Assembly (NCBI GenBank): GCA_003508005.1
Contig: DNUE01000060.1
Coordinates: forward strand, 1-35,486
Reading direction: 5' to 3'
DNA length: 35,486 bases
Origin: Desulfobulbaceae bacterium
Lineage (GTDB): Bacteria; Desulfobacterota; Desulfobulbia; Desulfobulbales; Desulfobulbaceae
Below, one piece after another: positions 7,732 to 15,909 of the stretch. Both the position numbers and the translations under genes were made by a program. The notes beneath the pieces were generated by a model. That model did not search any database and was not told the DNA's origin. It saw nothing but the letters and a program-made list of their open reading frames with translations. Each line of letters begins with the position of its first letter. Within the stretch, counting starts at the first letter, position 1.

Positions 7732-7745
7732 CCGGCAATCTCAAA
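7732..7745 (-). repeat. Inverted short copy of the TTTGAGATTGCCGG repeat core
   Basis: Minus-strand TTTGAGATTGCCGG, continuing to GGTTGCC, is identical to the core of the longer repeats at 15843, 20004 and (13 of 14 bases) 24070. It overlaps the TGA stop of the 260-aa gene. Similarity with the copy at 24070 extends about 10 bases further 5' (CCG-CAG), but the outward promoter is missing here. Confidence 0.7.
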
Positions 7746-8523
7746 CTGCCGGAGAAGCGGAAATCCGATCGCCTGCCTCCGATATCTTCATTGCCGTGTC
7801 GAGGAGTTCGCCGGTTCTCGAACCCAGTCGTTTAAGCGGAAGAGTCATGACCCATGACCGGCGTCCGATATAGACCTCAGCCAATACATCGGCGGCAAAG
7901 CTGTTTTCCAGCAGAATCTCGCGGAGCGCCTGAACCGGTTTGACCTCGGAGGGTGAGGCAAAGGCCGGAATCGCCTCCGGATCAATATCCCTCTTGCCGG
8001 CCTGTTTTCGGGCGGCGCTCCCGAACATGGCGGCGAATCCGCTGAAAACCATCTCCGGTCTCTCCACAGGAATCCGGCGGGCTTCTCCGATCCATACTTC
8101 GAGTCCGGTGTATTGATGTTTACCTTGACTCGCCAGAAGCAAGGGGGATCTTCTCGAGACAATATCTTCAATCTTTTTGCCGACGGCCGCATAACGGTGC
8201 CGTGCGGTTCCGGCGTCGCGGTAAACCTCCAGCGTCTTGCCGGCGCGTTTTTCGGAAATCTGAGCGTGTATTGCCAGTGGACCGTATTTACTATCGTATT
8301 CCCGGACTGATGCGGCTTCCAGATTCCCATTGACGGCAAGCGTCATGATATCATTCCATGCCGGCGCCCGGTCGGCGTCAACCGCAATCCATCCCCGGCT
8401 GGCAAGTTCCCGGGAGAACTTCCTCCGTATCAGGCGGGGGGAAGCCATTTGCGCGTATACGAACAAAACAGCCCAGACAGAGAGAAATATGATCAATACG
8501 GCATATCCCTTGTCAAGGGTCAT
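7741..8523 (-). CDS. Membrane-anchored protein of unknown function
   Basis: 260 residues from ATG 8523; the longer frame upstream has an unlikely composition. One hydrophobic segment near residues 6-24 (Y-A-V-L-I-I-F-L-S-V-W-A-V-L-F-V-Y-A) should anchor a ~230-residue soluble part, with no recognisable domain. The soluble part is rich in basic and acidic residues and has no Cys, so it is probably cytoplasmic or periplasmic without disulphides. The stop codon overlaps a copy of the TTTGAGATTGCCGG repeat. It is separated by 240 nt from the next minus-strand gene. No family recognised. Confidence 0.75.
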   Translation of the reverse strand: MTLDKGYAVLIIFLSVWAVLFVYAQMASPRLIRRKFSRELASRGWIAVDADRAPAWNDIMTLAVNGNLEAASVREYDSKYGPLAIHAQISEKRAGKTLEVYRDAGTARHRYAAVGKKIEDIVSRRSPLLLASQGKHQYTGLEVWIGEARRIPVERPEMVFSGFAAMFGSAARKQAGKRDIDPEAIPAFASPSEVKPVQALREILLENSFAADVLAEVYIGRRSWVMTLPLKRLGSRTGELLDTAMKISEAGDRISASPAV

Positions 8524-8665
8524 GGCAACCTCAGCATATTCACAATCACTCCAGATTGGGAAATATTGTCTACGTAACCCGCTACCCTGTCGCAGAGTAT
8601 ACAAGTTGTTGAGAGAAATTATAATCTGGTTCAGATTTGCATTGGCAGTCTCAATGCAACTCAAT

Positions 8666-8677
8666 CACTACGTAGTG
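8666..8677. promoter_or_regulatory. 12-bp perfect palindrome upstream of the 260-aa gene
   Basis: CACTACGTAGTG lies in the 240-nt gap, about 145 nt upstream of the membrane-anchored gene. A TATAAT hexamer occurs between them on the minus strand but without a good -35. It could be an operator; nothing identifies the regulator. Confidence 0.3.
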
Positions 8678-8764
8678 TTCGTTATGGCAGGGAGAAACAT
8701 CGGTCATGGAAATCGAGACGGAGCAAAGTATATGTAAGCGGCACCAATGCCTGATCAGCTTTTA

Positions 8765-10192
8765 TCATTCTAATCGCCAAACATGCACGACCGGCTTGGC
8801 TCCGTCGGCCAACTGCTCCAGTACATACAGTAAACCGCGGCTCCTGTCATAGGCGGAGTCGCCGATACGGTAGCGGCGCTGGACGCCCTCTCCCAGGTTG
8901 ACCACATCCCATTCCGGGGGAACGAGATAGAGATGACTGTCAATGTCAAGCGCCGCATAGGGCTGGGGTTGCCACGGGGCTAGTTCCCCCCTGGCCACGC
9001 GGGCCAGGTCAGCCGGATCGTAGAGGATGATCTGGGCATCGAAACGGGTGCTCCACCAGCCGCGGTAACTGACGCAAGTGCCGGCCCCTTCGTCGCAACA
9101 GCCGGTAAAATCGGCCGGCGGGCAGGGAGAACCGTTGGCCATCCGGCAGGTGGTATATTCTTCATTGTAGTAAGGGTCAACACAAGGCAGATTTGGTCCG
9201 GCGGGGTTGACGTAGCCGTACCAGTATTTTGTCCCGTTGCTCTTGGTGCCGGCGAACAGGATCGCCGATTTGCCCGAGGGGGTGGTCAGCCATGCCCCCC
9301 CTTCCCACTCGTCGGGATGCTGGTAGCCCTTCATGCAGCGCACAATATCGGGGGTGCTGTCGGCATTTTCGTACAGGAGCAGGGTCGTTTCGCTGAGACG
9401 GGTGCCGGGGGCCGGTGCGGCGCCGCTGCTGCCCCAGGGCCTGTAGGCGAACAGGGTCGGCCCCATGCCGCCCTGGCCGCCATCGCGCATCCTGCCCGTG
9501 GCCAGGTAGCGGCCGCTCGCGTTGGCGTCGGCCCAGGCTACCGGAATGTCGAACATATAGCCGTTGGTGCTGTACAGATTCTGATTGCCGATGTACCAGG
9601 TCCCCTTGAAATTGGGCGTGGCCAGCGTCGGGCTGAACCAGCCATGGGACGGGATATCCGGCTGGAGATGCTGGCCCCAGGCAACATGGAGCAGCGGCCC
9701 GGTGGCAGGGTGGTTGAGGTATTGCAGGCCGACTTTGGGAATTTCATCCATGTCGGTGAAACGGCCCGCCAAGGGGTTCTGAAAATTCTGAATAAACGCG
9801 GCCTGGGGCAGAGCGGCCGGATCAGCGGCAATGGCCGGCGTGGGAATGGACACCTCGGCCACCTGGTCGCCATCCGGCAAGCCGCCCCAGGCCAGGCGGT
9901 CGTGACCGGTGATGAAGAGGGAGTTGCGGTCGGGGTTGTAGGTCATGGCGTTGCCGCCGTAGGCAAAGGTCCGGGGCGGGGTGTCGCCGCCGGGCAGCCG
10001 GAAGGCGCCCAGGTAGGTGAAATCAGCGGGCTGCACCAGGCCGCCGGCAGGAGGAGGCGGGGGAGGAGTGATGCCTTTTTTCAATATGGCCGGGAGGAAC
10101 AGAATCCATTTGGAGGAAGCGGCCTCACAAAGGCCGGCAAAACCCAAAGCGATCAACCCCGCCGCGACAATCGACATAACCTTTTTCTGCAT
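8765..10192 (-). CDS. Secreted protein with an N-terminal W-x-x-FLPAI motif, function unknown
   Basis: 475 residues with a signal peptide (residues 1-25, cleavage near L-C-E-A/A). The mature protein opens with S-S-K-W-I-L-F-L-P-A-I-L-K-K and a Pro-rich linker (six Pro in a row). The rest (about 60-475) is a Gly/Trp/Asp-rich globular region with repeated elements such as FAYGGNAMTYNPDRNSLFITGHD, suggestive of a beta-propeller, plus a Cys cluster near 355-395. The FLPAI motif recurs at the C-termini of the two large surface proteins at 20.2-26.3 kb, here at the opposite end. The ATG has a GGAAGGAAG ribosome-binding site. Exported; the role is not known. Confidence 0.85.
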   Translation of the reverse strand: MQKKVMSIVAAGLIALGFAGLCEAASSKWILFLPAILKKGITPPPPPPAGGLVQPADFTYLGAFRLPGGDTPPRTFAYGGNAMTYNPDRNSLFITGHDRLAWGGLPDGDQVAEVSIPTPAIAADPAALPQAAFIQNFQNPLAGRFTDMDEIPKVGLQYLNHPATGPLLHVAWGQHLQPDIPSHGWFSPTLATPNFKGTWYIGNQNLYSTNGYMFDIPVAWADANASGRYLATGRMRDGGQGGMGPTLFAYRPWGSSGAAPAPGTRLSETTLLLYENADSTPDIVRCMKGYQHPDEWEGGAWLTTPSGKSAILFAGTKSNGTKYWYGYVNPAGPNLPCVDPYYNEEYTTCRMANGSPCPPADFTGCCDEGAGTCVSYRGWWSTRFDAQIILYDPADLARVARGELAPWQPQPYAALDIDSHLYLVPPEWDVVNLGEGVQRRYRIGDSAYDRSRGLLYVLEQLADGAKPVVHVWRLE

Positions 10193-10699
10193 GGCAATTG
10201 CTTCCTTCCTGCTGAATCAACGGATTTTTCGATCTCGCCGAACGTTCACCTCCCGGCCCGAAAAAGTTGTGCGGGAAACGAGAGGCACTTGCTTGAGTCG
10301 GAGTGAATGTGCCTGTAGAGGGCAACGCCGGCCCTGCCACCTTGCCCCGGACCACCCATCCCGCATGATCCTTGGGCGTTACTGCCCTGCCGTGATGAAT
10401 TTATGGCTTAATCCAGGAACACAACTTGAGCCCCCATTAATTCAAGTATATATTCCAGAGGCAAAAGAAGTCAACTATGGTCAGACATGGCAACCGGCAT
10501 TCTCAATGCGCCTGAAAGCGAAACAAGATCGGACTCCATCCTGCCTGAAGACAGCGATAAAAAAGAGGTCTCGGCGGCGTCTCCTTTGATGATCTTAATG
10601 GCGGCGTTCCTTATCGGCATGCAGAGGATATCGGTTTCTGAAAGGGACGGTTTGTCATACTGTTGCGCTACTACACCGATGACGGATGGGAAAACCTAA
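10193..10699. other. Intergenic region between divergent genes
   Basis: About 500 nt with no gene I can support. A short plus-strand frame at 10487-10699 has no ribosome-binding site and no coherent composition. A small inverted repeat ACTTGA/TCAAGT occurs at 10424-10429 and 10442-10447. The region must hold both divergent promoters, but I see no consensus boxes. Confidence 0.4.
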
Positions 10700-11416
10700 A
10701 TGCGATCGATGGGTTCAAATCGAAACCAAGTCCTCTACAGGTCGGTCAAGTGGCTCTGGCTGTTCACGCAATGCCTCTTGCTGCCGCTGTCTGTTCTTTA
10801 CCTGTGCCGTGCGGATATCGCTCCTTTCCCCGCAGGCCTCTGGCAGCCTCTTTTGGCCGTCTCCGCAGCCCTTTTCCTGGTGTTATGGCTGATCGCCCAC
10901 TCTCTTGTGGCCATGTACCGCTTTCCTCTCGACACGGCCGGCGCCCTTCAATTGGTGATGGGGCAACCGCTGACCTTTGTCTTCCTTTTTCTGCTCGGCG
11001 GCCTTCCCCTCTTTGCCGCCTTCTCAACCTTTTACACGACCCTGCTTGCCTTATCGATCTGCGCCGTTGGCCTGTCCTTTACGGCCCTCAAACAAGCGAA
11101 AGCCAGCCCCAGGCAGGTTATGCTGGTCCTGGCATTGTTCCTTTCCGGTTCATTGTGGCTGATCTGGCTCTCCGTACCCATATATAGAGCCTTGACGGAA
11201 CTGCCAGGCTGGAAGCGCCTGCTTGAAGGACTCGTGCTTACTGCCAACATCTATTTAACAGGACGCACCCTGTGGGGAACCACGATCTTTGCCAAAGGAG
11301 AACTGGCCCAGGCCGAGTATGATGAAGAATGGCAACGTTGGGCGGCGCCGACAATCATCGGCCTGATCCTGTCGGCGGTGACAGCTGCCATTGTCGGCGG
11401 CTTGGCCCAGAAGTGA
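10700..11416 (+). CDS. Polytopic inner-membrane protein of unknown function
   Basis: 238 residues with about six hydrophobic segments: near residues 18-37, 47-70, 85-110, 112-128, 140-158 and 215-233, and a cytosolic-looking stretch with E-L-A-Q-A-E-Y-D-E-E-W before the last. No enzyme motif seen. The start could also be the ATG three codons later; neither has a strong ribosome-binding site. Its stop is 19 nt before the next gene, and the following two genes are equally close, so it heads a three-gene unit with an STN-like exported protein and a papain-type protease. Confidence 0.8.
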   Translation: MRSMGSNRNQVLYRSVKWLWLFTQCLLLPLSVLYLCRADIAPFPAGLWQPLLAVSAALFLVLWLIAHSLVAMYRFPLDTAGALQLVMGQPLTFVFLFLLGGLPLFAAFSTFYTTLLALSICAVGLSFTALKQAKASPRQVMLVLALFLSGSLWLIWLSVPIYRALTELPGWKRLLEGLVLTANIYLTGRTLWGTTIFAKGELAQAEYDEEWQRWAAPTIIGLILSAVTAAIVGGLAQK

Positions 11417-11435
11417 AGGCCTGGAAGCGGATGCG

Positions 11436-12143
11436 ATGAAACAGAGATACCCTGATCGATTATTGTATTGGATTTTCCTTCTCCTGTCCCTGGCGGTAGT
11501 CCAATGCGCATATGCTGGCGATGATGTCGCCGACATTAACACATCGCAGATTAATCAGTTCATCAAGATAAGATTTGGAAAATCCATAGAAATTGAAATG
11601 ATGAATACTCCCCTTCAGGATGCCCTGGCAGCCATTACCCAAAAGAGTAATATTCACTTTGAAGTCCCGGATAACCTGCGCAAGGACAAAATCACGCTCC
11701 GCTCGAGTTCCATGGATTGGCCGGAAGCTCTTAAACGAATGCTGAAACAATACAATGTTGCCTTCGGCTGGGAAAAGAACGAACTGAAGACAGTCTTCAT
11801 CTTTGAGCGCGGGACAGGAAAGGTGGTGCAACTTATCCCGACGCCTGCGAACGAGCTGCGATCAGATTCGGCGGATTCAAATCAACACGACATTGACGCG
11901 CAGCAAGATTGCCTGATAATCCCGCTTCTCCCGCCAGTTCCCCTGGAAGAAGAAAAAATCATTGAAATCAAACCTGGAGCTCAGCAAAAAGGGAAAAGGG
12001 AGGAGAAACCGGAAATCGAAAACATTGAAAATTTCACGAAAGGGCTTTTCCCAGAGTTGTCACCCAAGTCTTCCGGAACGGACAGCGATTACGCCGCACC
12101 TTCCCCTGTTCCGGATGAGCCTGCGCGAATGAAAGAGAAATAG
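11436..12143 (+). CDS. Exported STN-domain-like protein (secretin/TonB short N-terminal type)
   Basis: 235 residues from ATG 11436 (GGAAG upstream). A signal peptide ends near A-Y-A/G-D-D at residue 28. Residues ~45-110 resemble the STN/secretin-N fold: P-L-Q-D-A-L-A-A-I-T-Q-K-S-N-I-H-F-E-V-P, then a strand and W-P-E-A-L-K-R-M-L-K, ending in K-T-V-F-I-F-E. STN domains are periplasmic docking modules of secretins and TonB-dependent receptors, but no secretin or barrel follows here. The C-terminal 110 residues are Pro/Glu/Lys-rich and look unstructured. Probably a periplasmic adaptor working with its neighbours; partner unknown. Confidence 0.78.
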   Translation: MKQRYPDRLLYWIFLLLSLAVVQCAYAGDDVADINTSQINQFIKIRFGKSIEIEMMNTPLQDALAAITQKSNIHFEVPDNLRKDKITLRSSSMDWPEALKRMLKQYNVAFGWEKNELKTVFIFERGTGKVVQLIPTPANELRSDSADSNQHDIDAQQDCLIIPLLPPVPLEEEKIIEIKPGAQQKGKREEKPEIENIENFTKGLFPELSPKSSGTDSDYAAPSPVPDEPARMKEK

Positions 12144-12144
12144 T

Positions 12145-13386
12145 ATGCCACTTCGCCTATCCTTTTCAGCAGAATTGACAGCGCTCCTCACTTTCTTCAG
12201 CCTGCTTGGGGCAGCGCAGAGCTGCCTTGGGATCGAGAACCCCGCAGTCAAGTATTGCCTGGTATTAGGCTATCAGTATATTGGCACTGCTGATAGCTCG
12301 GGAAACGCGCAAGGCTATTGCCGATTGCCGGACAACAGCCTCGTGGAAGCATGGGCGTTTTTTCAGGGCATGACCGGACAACAGTATTCCTATTGCGCGA
12401 GCAAGGGTTTGCGTACCGAAACTCGTACCCGCGCGCACCCGCAAGGCTTCACCACCCGGCGCGCTGTCTGCATTGCGGATGAGAATCTTCCAGGAATGAA
12501 GGCCGGAACAGAGCTCGATCTGCTGGACCTCCTTCAAAGCAAGGGAAAGGAATTCATCCAGCTTTCTCCCCGGCAAGCACCTCTCAATGCTGTTTCCCCG
12601 AAATCTGAACAATTCAATGAGATTCCCGCCAGGATGCTCATTGAGACTTTTGATTGGCGTGACCAGGATCAGCATTCCTATATCGGGCCGGTTCGCGATC
12701 AGGGCGCGTGCGGAGACTGTTATGCCTTCGGAGCTGCAGCAGCCGCTGAAACAGCCTATAATATCCGCCACCACAGGTATGATGAAAATACGGTCGATTT
12801 CTCGGAATCCTTCATTGCCTGGTGCCTTGGTGCCTATGGCCCCTACTCGGAACATTTCAGCGGGTGCAATGGGGCGGATTATGAATATGCCGAGCTTGAT
12901 GCCCTGACCCGAGAAGGCGTAACTCTGGAACTGAACTTTCCCTATACAGAGGAGGACCCTGGCTCCTGTACCCACAACAATGATCCCGTACACATTTTTT
13001 CAGGCTGGGGCAGAATACCGCCAAACGATACTGCCGGGATAAAAAAAGCCATCATGAAGTATGGCGCGCTGGATGCAGCTATTTTTGCCCCTGCAGATTT
13101 TATTTTTTATTCAGGGGGATTATACAGCGACGGACAGACCGAGTGTCCTGATGGAGCATGGACAGAAACCAACCATGCCGTAGCTCTTGTTGGGTGGGGC
13201 AAAGACGCGGTTACAGGTGAGTACTGGATTCTGCGAAACTCGTGGGGAGTGGGCTGGGGAGAAAACGGATATATGAAGATTGCGATGAAAGCAGCCCGAG
13301 TGGCCTGTGCAACGGCTTTTCTGCAGTACACGCCCCCAGCTTACTTTCCGCCAATACCGGCATTGTACCTGCTGAGGAAAAAATAA
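12145..13386 (+). CDS. Exported papain-family (C1) cysteine protease with N-terminal DUF333 domain
   Basis: 413 residues, starting 1 nt after the previous stop. A signal peptide covers about 1-28. Residues ~31-90 match DUF333 (N-P-A-x-x-Y-C, then a Gly-rich G-x-C-R-L-P-D and E-A-W-A-F-F). The C1 peptidase core spans ~165-400: V-R-D-Q-G-A-C-G-D-C-Y-A-F gives oxyanion Gln186 and nucleophile Cys192, N-H-A-V-A-L-V-G-W-G gives His344, and L-R-N-S-W-G-V-G-W-G-E-N-G-Y gives Asn365. All catalytic residues are present, so it should be active. The pro-like segment between the two domains may keep it latent. The C-terminus is hydrophobic then basic (A-L-Y-L-L-R-K-K). Bacterial C1A enzymes are uncommon, and the DUF333 fusion is unusual. 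Confidence 0.93.
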   Translation: MPLRLSFSAELTALLTFFSLLGAAQSCLGIENPAVKYCLVLGYQYIGTADSSGNAQGYCRLPDNSLVEAWAFFQGMTGQQYSYCASKGLRTETRTRAHPQGFTTRRAVCIADENLPGMKAGTELDLLDLLQSKGKEFIQLSPRQAPLNAVSPKSEQFNEIPARMLIETFDWRDQDQHSYIGPVRDQGACGDCYAFGAAAAAETAYNIRHHRYDENTVDFSESFIAWCLGAYGPYSEHFSGCNGADYEYAELDALTREGVTLELNFPYTEEDPGSCTHNNDPVHIFSGWGRIPPNDTAGIKKAIMKYGALDAAIFAPADFIFYSGGLYSDGQTECPDGAWTETNHAVALVGWGKDAVTGEYWILRNSWGVGWGENGYMKIAMKAARVACATAFLQYTPPAYFPPIPALYLLRKK

Positions 13387-13481
13387 CGGCACAATGAATC
13401 ATCCCCCCTTACAGTTCAGAACAAATTCTCTTATGCAAGGTAGAGGGGATGATTCAATCACCGCCAGGCCCCAGGAAGGGA

Positions 13482-13811
13482 TTAATAGGTGTACATGTTG
13501 GAAAATGTTCCGTTTGATAAAATGTAACAACAAACGAGAAGATAATTGTCGGAAGCGCCCTGCGCCATTCTTTCAAACCCATCATCGTAGAGCGTCATTA
13601 CCGAGTTGTCTGTACACTTTAACTGGCTGTATGTCGTTCCGGCTTTTCGGATGAAGGCGTAAGCCCTTTTGCAGACCCAGCCCTGTTTGGGCTGCGCCCC
13701 ATCGGCAAGAACAATTTTCCCGCCAACAGGTTCAGCAGCTTGCGCTGGCATTGATGTCAAGAAAAAACAGAGAGCACATGTAACCACCACCACTAATAGC
13801 ACTTTTTTCAT
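13482..13811 (-). CDS. Small exported cysteine-containing protein
   Basis: 109 residues from ATG 13811, with GGAGG a few bases upstream. A clear signal peptide runs K-K-V-L-L-V-V-V-V-T to M-P-A-Q-A/A-E (about residue 25). The mature ~84 residues contain four Cys (one Cys-Cys pair) and end in Y-T-Y; disulphides in the periplasm are likely. No family recognised. It is convergent with the protease unit, 95 nt away. An 8-bp inverted repeat lies upstream at 13856-13876. Confidence 0.75.
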   Translation of the reverse strand: MKKVLLVVVVTCALCFFLTSMPAQAAEPVGGKIVLADGAQPKQGWVCKRAYAFIRKAGTTYSQLKCTDNSVMTLYDDGFERMAQGASDNYLLVCCYILSNGTFSNMYTY

Positions 13812-14240
13812 TTCTCCCTCCATAATTGGTGTTTTCCCGAGCTACAATACAAATCCAGCCGGCCCAACGCCGGCTGCTCCCAAAAGAGGGAGGAAATCGC
13901 CATTGAACTGGCAAAACCATCGGGCCAAAATCAGAATATATTTTTGCCTTGTATTGGGGCTTATTTCAAGCAAATTGTCATTTGCCGTCGCAATTGCACA
14001 GGAGACAGTTGACAAGGGTGCAATTGCGTTGTCGAAGTCTGGCCGAAGGTAAAAACCGCCGATGCTTTGAGATGCAAGACAGGCTTTTTCCCGCCTCTTG
14101 AAATAAATTAGCTGCCGGATTGCCCAAACCGGTCGCTCCTACCTGTCCGAGCAACCGGGGCACCTCTGTATACCTGAAAAAATATCCCTAACTTTTTTCA
14201 ATGCAAAACGAGGGAAGTTGGTCGTGTGCCGACACTGACC
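13812..14240. other. Intergenic region with two hairpins and a dispersed repeat
   Basis: No gene supported. It contains the hairpin CAGCCGGC/GCCGGCTG (13856-13863 and 13869-13876, 5-nt loop) and, around 14129-14158, a stem CCGGTCGCTC/GAGCAACCGG with one mismatch, which overlaps the repeat copy at 14141-14167. Neither has a T-tract. Confidence 0.5.
14141..14167. repeat. Short dispersed repeat, copy 2 (partner at 7688)
   Basis: ACCTGTCCGAGCAACCGGGG and the next 7 bases match 7688-7714 at 24 of 27 positions, same orientation. It lies about 75 nt 3' of the UspA gene. Direct repeats 6.45 kb apart could mark the ends of an insertion carrying the genes between them, or simply be an intergenic repeat family. 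Confidence 0.6.
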
Positions 14241-14729
14241 CTATTCCACTACCATGACAGCGCACTTCGTCGCATGATGCAGAATTCTGTTCGATGTCGA
14301 ACCAAAGACAAATTCCTCCTTGTGCGAAATTCCTCTGCGGCCGACCACTATCATACGGTAATGCAGCCTGGCATGCTCCTCCAGGATGGCTTCGGCAATG
14401 GAGGTGCACTTGCGGATGATCAGGCGGGTCATAATCTGGCTGTTCACAAATCCGGCACTGCGAAGGATTTCCGAATATCCGGCCAGAACCTCGTCCATCT
14501 CTGCCTTCTTGTCCAAGCGCCATTTTTCCAGCGCAGCCTCCGTGGCGAAAAAATCTTCCGAGGGCTCCGGTATGATGGAGAGAATTGTTATGACCACATC
14601 CTTGTCTTGACCAAAAAAATCGGCGAGAAACATGATAGCCCGTTTTGAATTGTCGGATTCATCAACAGCCGCAAGAATGTGTCGCTCGGCATCCTTGTGG
14701 GCAAGGTCGGCAAAAGAATTCTCATTCAT
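14241..14729 (-). CDS. Universal stress protein (UspA family)
   Basis: 162-residue cytoplasmic UspA-fold protein. The N-terminal strand H-I-L-A-A-V-D-E-S-D-N-S-K-R-A supplies the ATP-binding Asp. The C-terminal nucleotide motif V-G-R-R-G-(nine residues)-G-S-T fits G-2x-G-9x-G-S/T exactly, so it is of the ATP-binding class. The ATG has GGGAGGAAAA just upstream and follows the kinase-like gene by 14 nt; the two are surely one transcript. A regulatory link, with phosphorylation of the Usp or shared stress input, is inferred from the pairing alone. Confidence 0.93.
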   Translation of the reverse strand: MNENSFADLAHKDAERHILAAVDESDNSKRAIMFLADFFGQDKDVVITILSIIPEPSEDFFATEAALEKWRLDKKAEMDEVLAGYSEILRSAGFVNSQIMTRLIIRKCTSIAEAILEEHARLHYRMIVVGRRGISHKEEFVFGSTSNRILHHATKCAVMVVE

Positions 14730-14743
14730 GTTTTCCTCCCTTT

Positions 14744-15724
14744 CTACGGTGATAAATCGGCCCTGGCTGAGGCAAGATCGTCCAGCATTTGTGCCGTATT
14801 TTCATAAAATATCCGCGCGCCTTGGGAAAAATGGAGAAGGATTCGGTTCAGCGAATCCGGTATATAGGGGTAAATCTTCTTCACATTGGCCACCCGATTT
14901 TTGTAGGAAATGCTCAGGTCTTCTCCCCACAAGGTGTCATAGAGCGCCCGCTGGGTATAGTACAGATCCCCTACCAGGACATCCCCGCGCCCCGTCAGGA
15001 AGATGATGATATTTCCCAGACCTATCAGGTCAAAGCTCCACATGGATTCGCCGTGCATGAAGTTGTAGTCAAAGTCAATCCAGCGGTATATCTTGCGTTC
15101 CCGGTCGAAGAGAACATGATCCCTCCGGATATCGCCGTGCTTCTCACCCTGATCGTGCAGGTATTTGATGGCCTCCACCAGTTCGATATACCGGTCCAGC
15201 AAGGCGGGGAAGTGGTTATAGAAATAGTCCTCATGGCTGTCGACGACGTTTTCAACTATCTGGTCAAGGCGGGGACCGGGAATGAACTCCAGTATCCGGA
15301 CATTGTTGCCGGCGCTGTCATTGACCGAATGGCCGTGCATGAAGCGGGGATGGTCAGCCACCAGGTTGAGTATCCGCGCCTCTTTTTTGGGGCTGCGGAA
15401 GCATTTTATCACCACATCGGCGATACGTGTTTCAAACTTCTCGTAAAAAACCAGCTTGATGATCTTGATTGAGCCATCGGCAAGATCGATGGCCCGGCGA
15501 ACCCAGAATTTGGGCTCCTCGTCAAGGCCGAAACGACCTTCTTTTTCGCAGCGCTTGATCCAGTAGGTCTCGTCCCCCAGGATCATCACATCATCATATT
15601 CCACCTTGAAGAAATCAGTAGTATCAGTGATGATGCTGAATTTGTTCGGTACTCGGTCAATGCCCACGTGCCGGGCAATCAGGGCCTTGGCCTCTTCTTT
15701 GGACAGAGTCAACGGATTGCTCAC
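14744..15724 (-). CDS. Protein-kinase-like protein paired with UspA
   Basis: 326 residues from GTG 15724, which has AGAGAGGTG upstream. The N-terminal ~80 residues are not kinase-like. From ~85 the protein-kinase-like fold is visible: I-K-I-I-K-L-V-F and V-V-I-K-C-F (candidate ATP Lys), a hinge-like I-L-E-F-I-P-G-P, the catalytic loop H-G-D-I-R-R-D-H at 196-203 (HRD replaced by HGD, and the usual Asn by His) and D-F-D at 217-219 in place of DFG. These changes resemble RIO/aminoglycoside-kinase-like members. No membrane segment. It lies upstream of the UspA gene in one operon. Substrate unknown. Confidence 0.82.
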   Translation of the reverse strand: MSNPLTLSKEEAKALIARHVGIDRVPNKFSIITDTTDFFKVEYDDVMILGDETYWIKRCEKEGRFGLDEEPKFWVRRAIDLADGSIKIIKLVFYEKFETRIADVVIKCFRSPKKEARILNLVADHPRFMHGHSVNDSAGNNVRILEFIPGPRLDQIVENVVDSHEDYFYNHFPALLDRYIELVEAIKYLHDQGEKHGDIRRDHVLFDRERKIYRWIDFDYNFMHGESMWSFDLIGLGNIIIFLTGRGDVLVGDLYYTQRALYDTLWGEDLSISYKNRVANVKKIYPYIPDSLNRILLHFSQGARIFYENTAQMLDDLASARADLSP

Positions 15725-15796
15725 GATTCACCTCTCTTATCTATTTTACATCGAAAGAAAGGGGAAAAAGCAACTTTTTTCTTTTTTCTGATTAGA

Positions 15797-15890
15797 GTTA
15801 CGTATTCGACTAAATATTTACAATTCCCCTCTTTTTCGACATTTTGAGATTGCCGGTTGCCATCCTAATCCCTATTAGACTTCCTTTCCC
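15797..15890 (+). repeat. Long dispersed repeat, copy B (degenerate outward promoter)
   Basis: Starts GTTACGTATTC, passes C-A-A-T-T-C-C-C-C and the core TTTGAGATTGCCGGTTGCC (15843-15861), and ends near TTAGACTTCC. It aligns along ~90 bp with the copies at 19957 and 24027, with matching spacing (about 43 nt from CGTAT to the core). The -35-like hexamer is altered (TAGACT) and the -10 position reads TTTACT, so promoter activity is doubtful. It separates the kinase promoter from a truncated PAS gene. Confidence 0.78.
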
Positions 15891-15909
15891 CTTGAAGCAT
15901 TTACTTGAA

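Noticed and set aside
10560..10640. A plus-strand stretch reading R-G-L-G-G-V-S-F-D-D-L-N-G-G, resembling a HemF motif
   Set aside because: Stops lie directly upstream and downstream in that frame and no other HemF segment is visible, so it is probably chance or an unprovable remnant.
10487..10699. 70-codon plus-strand ORF ending just before the membrane-protein gene
   Set aside because: No ribosome-binding site, incoherent composition, and no domain.
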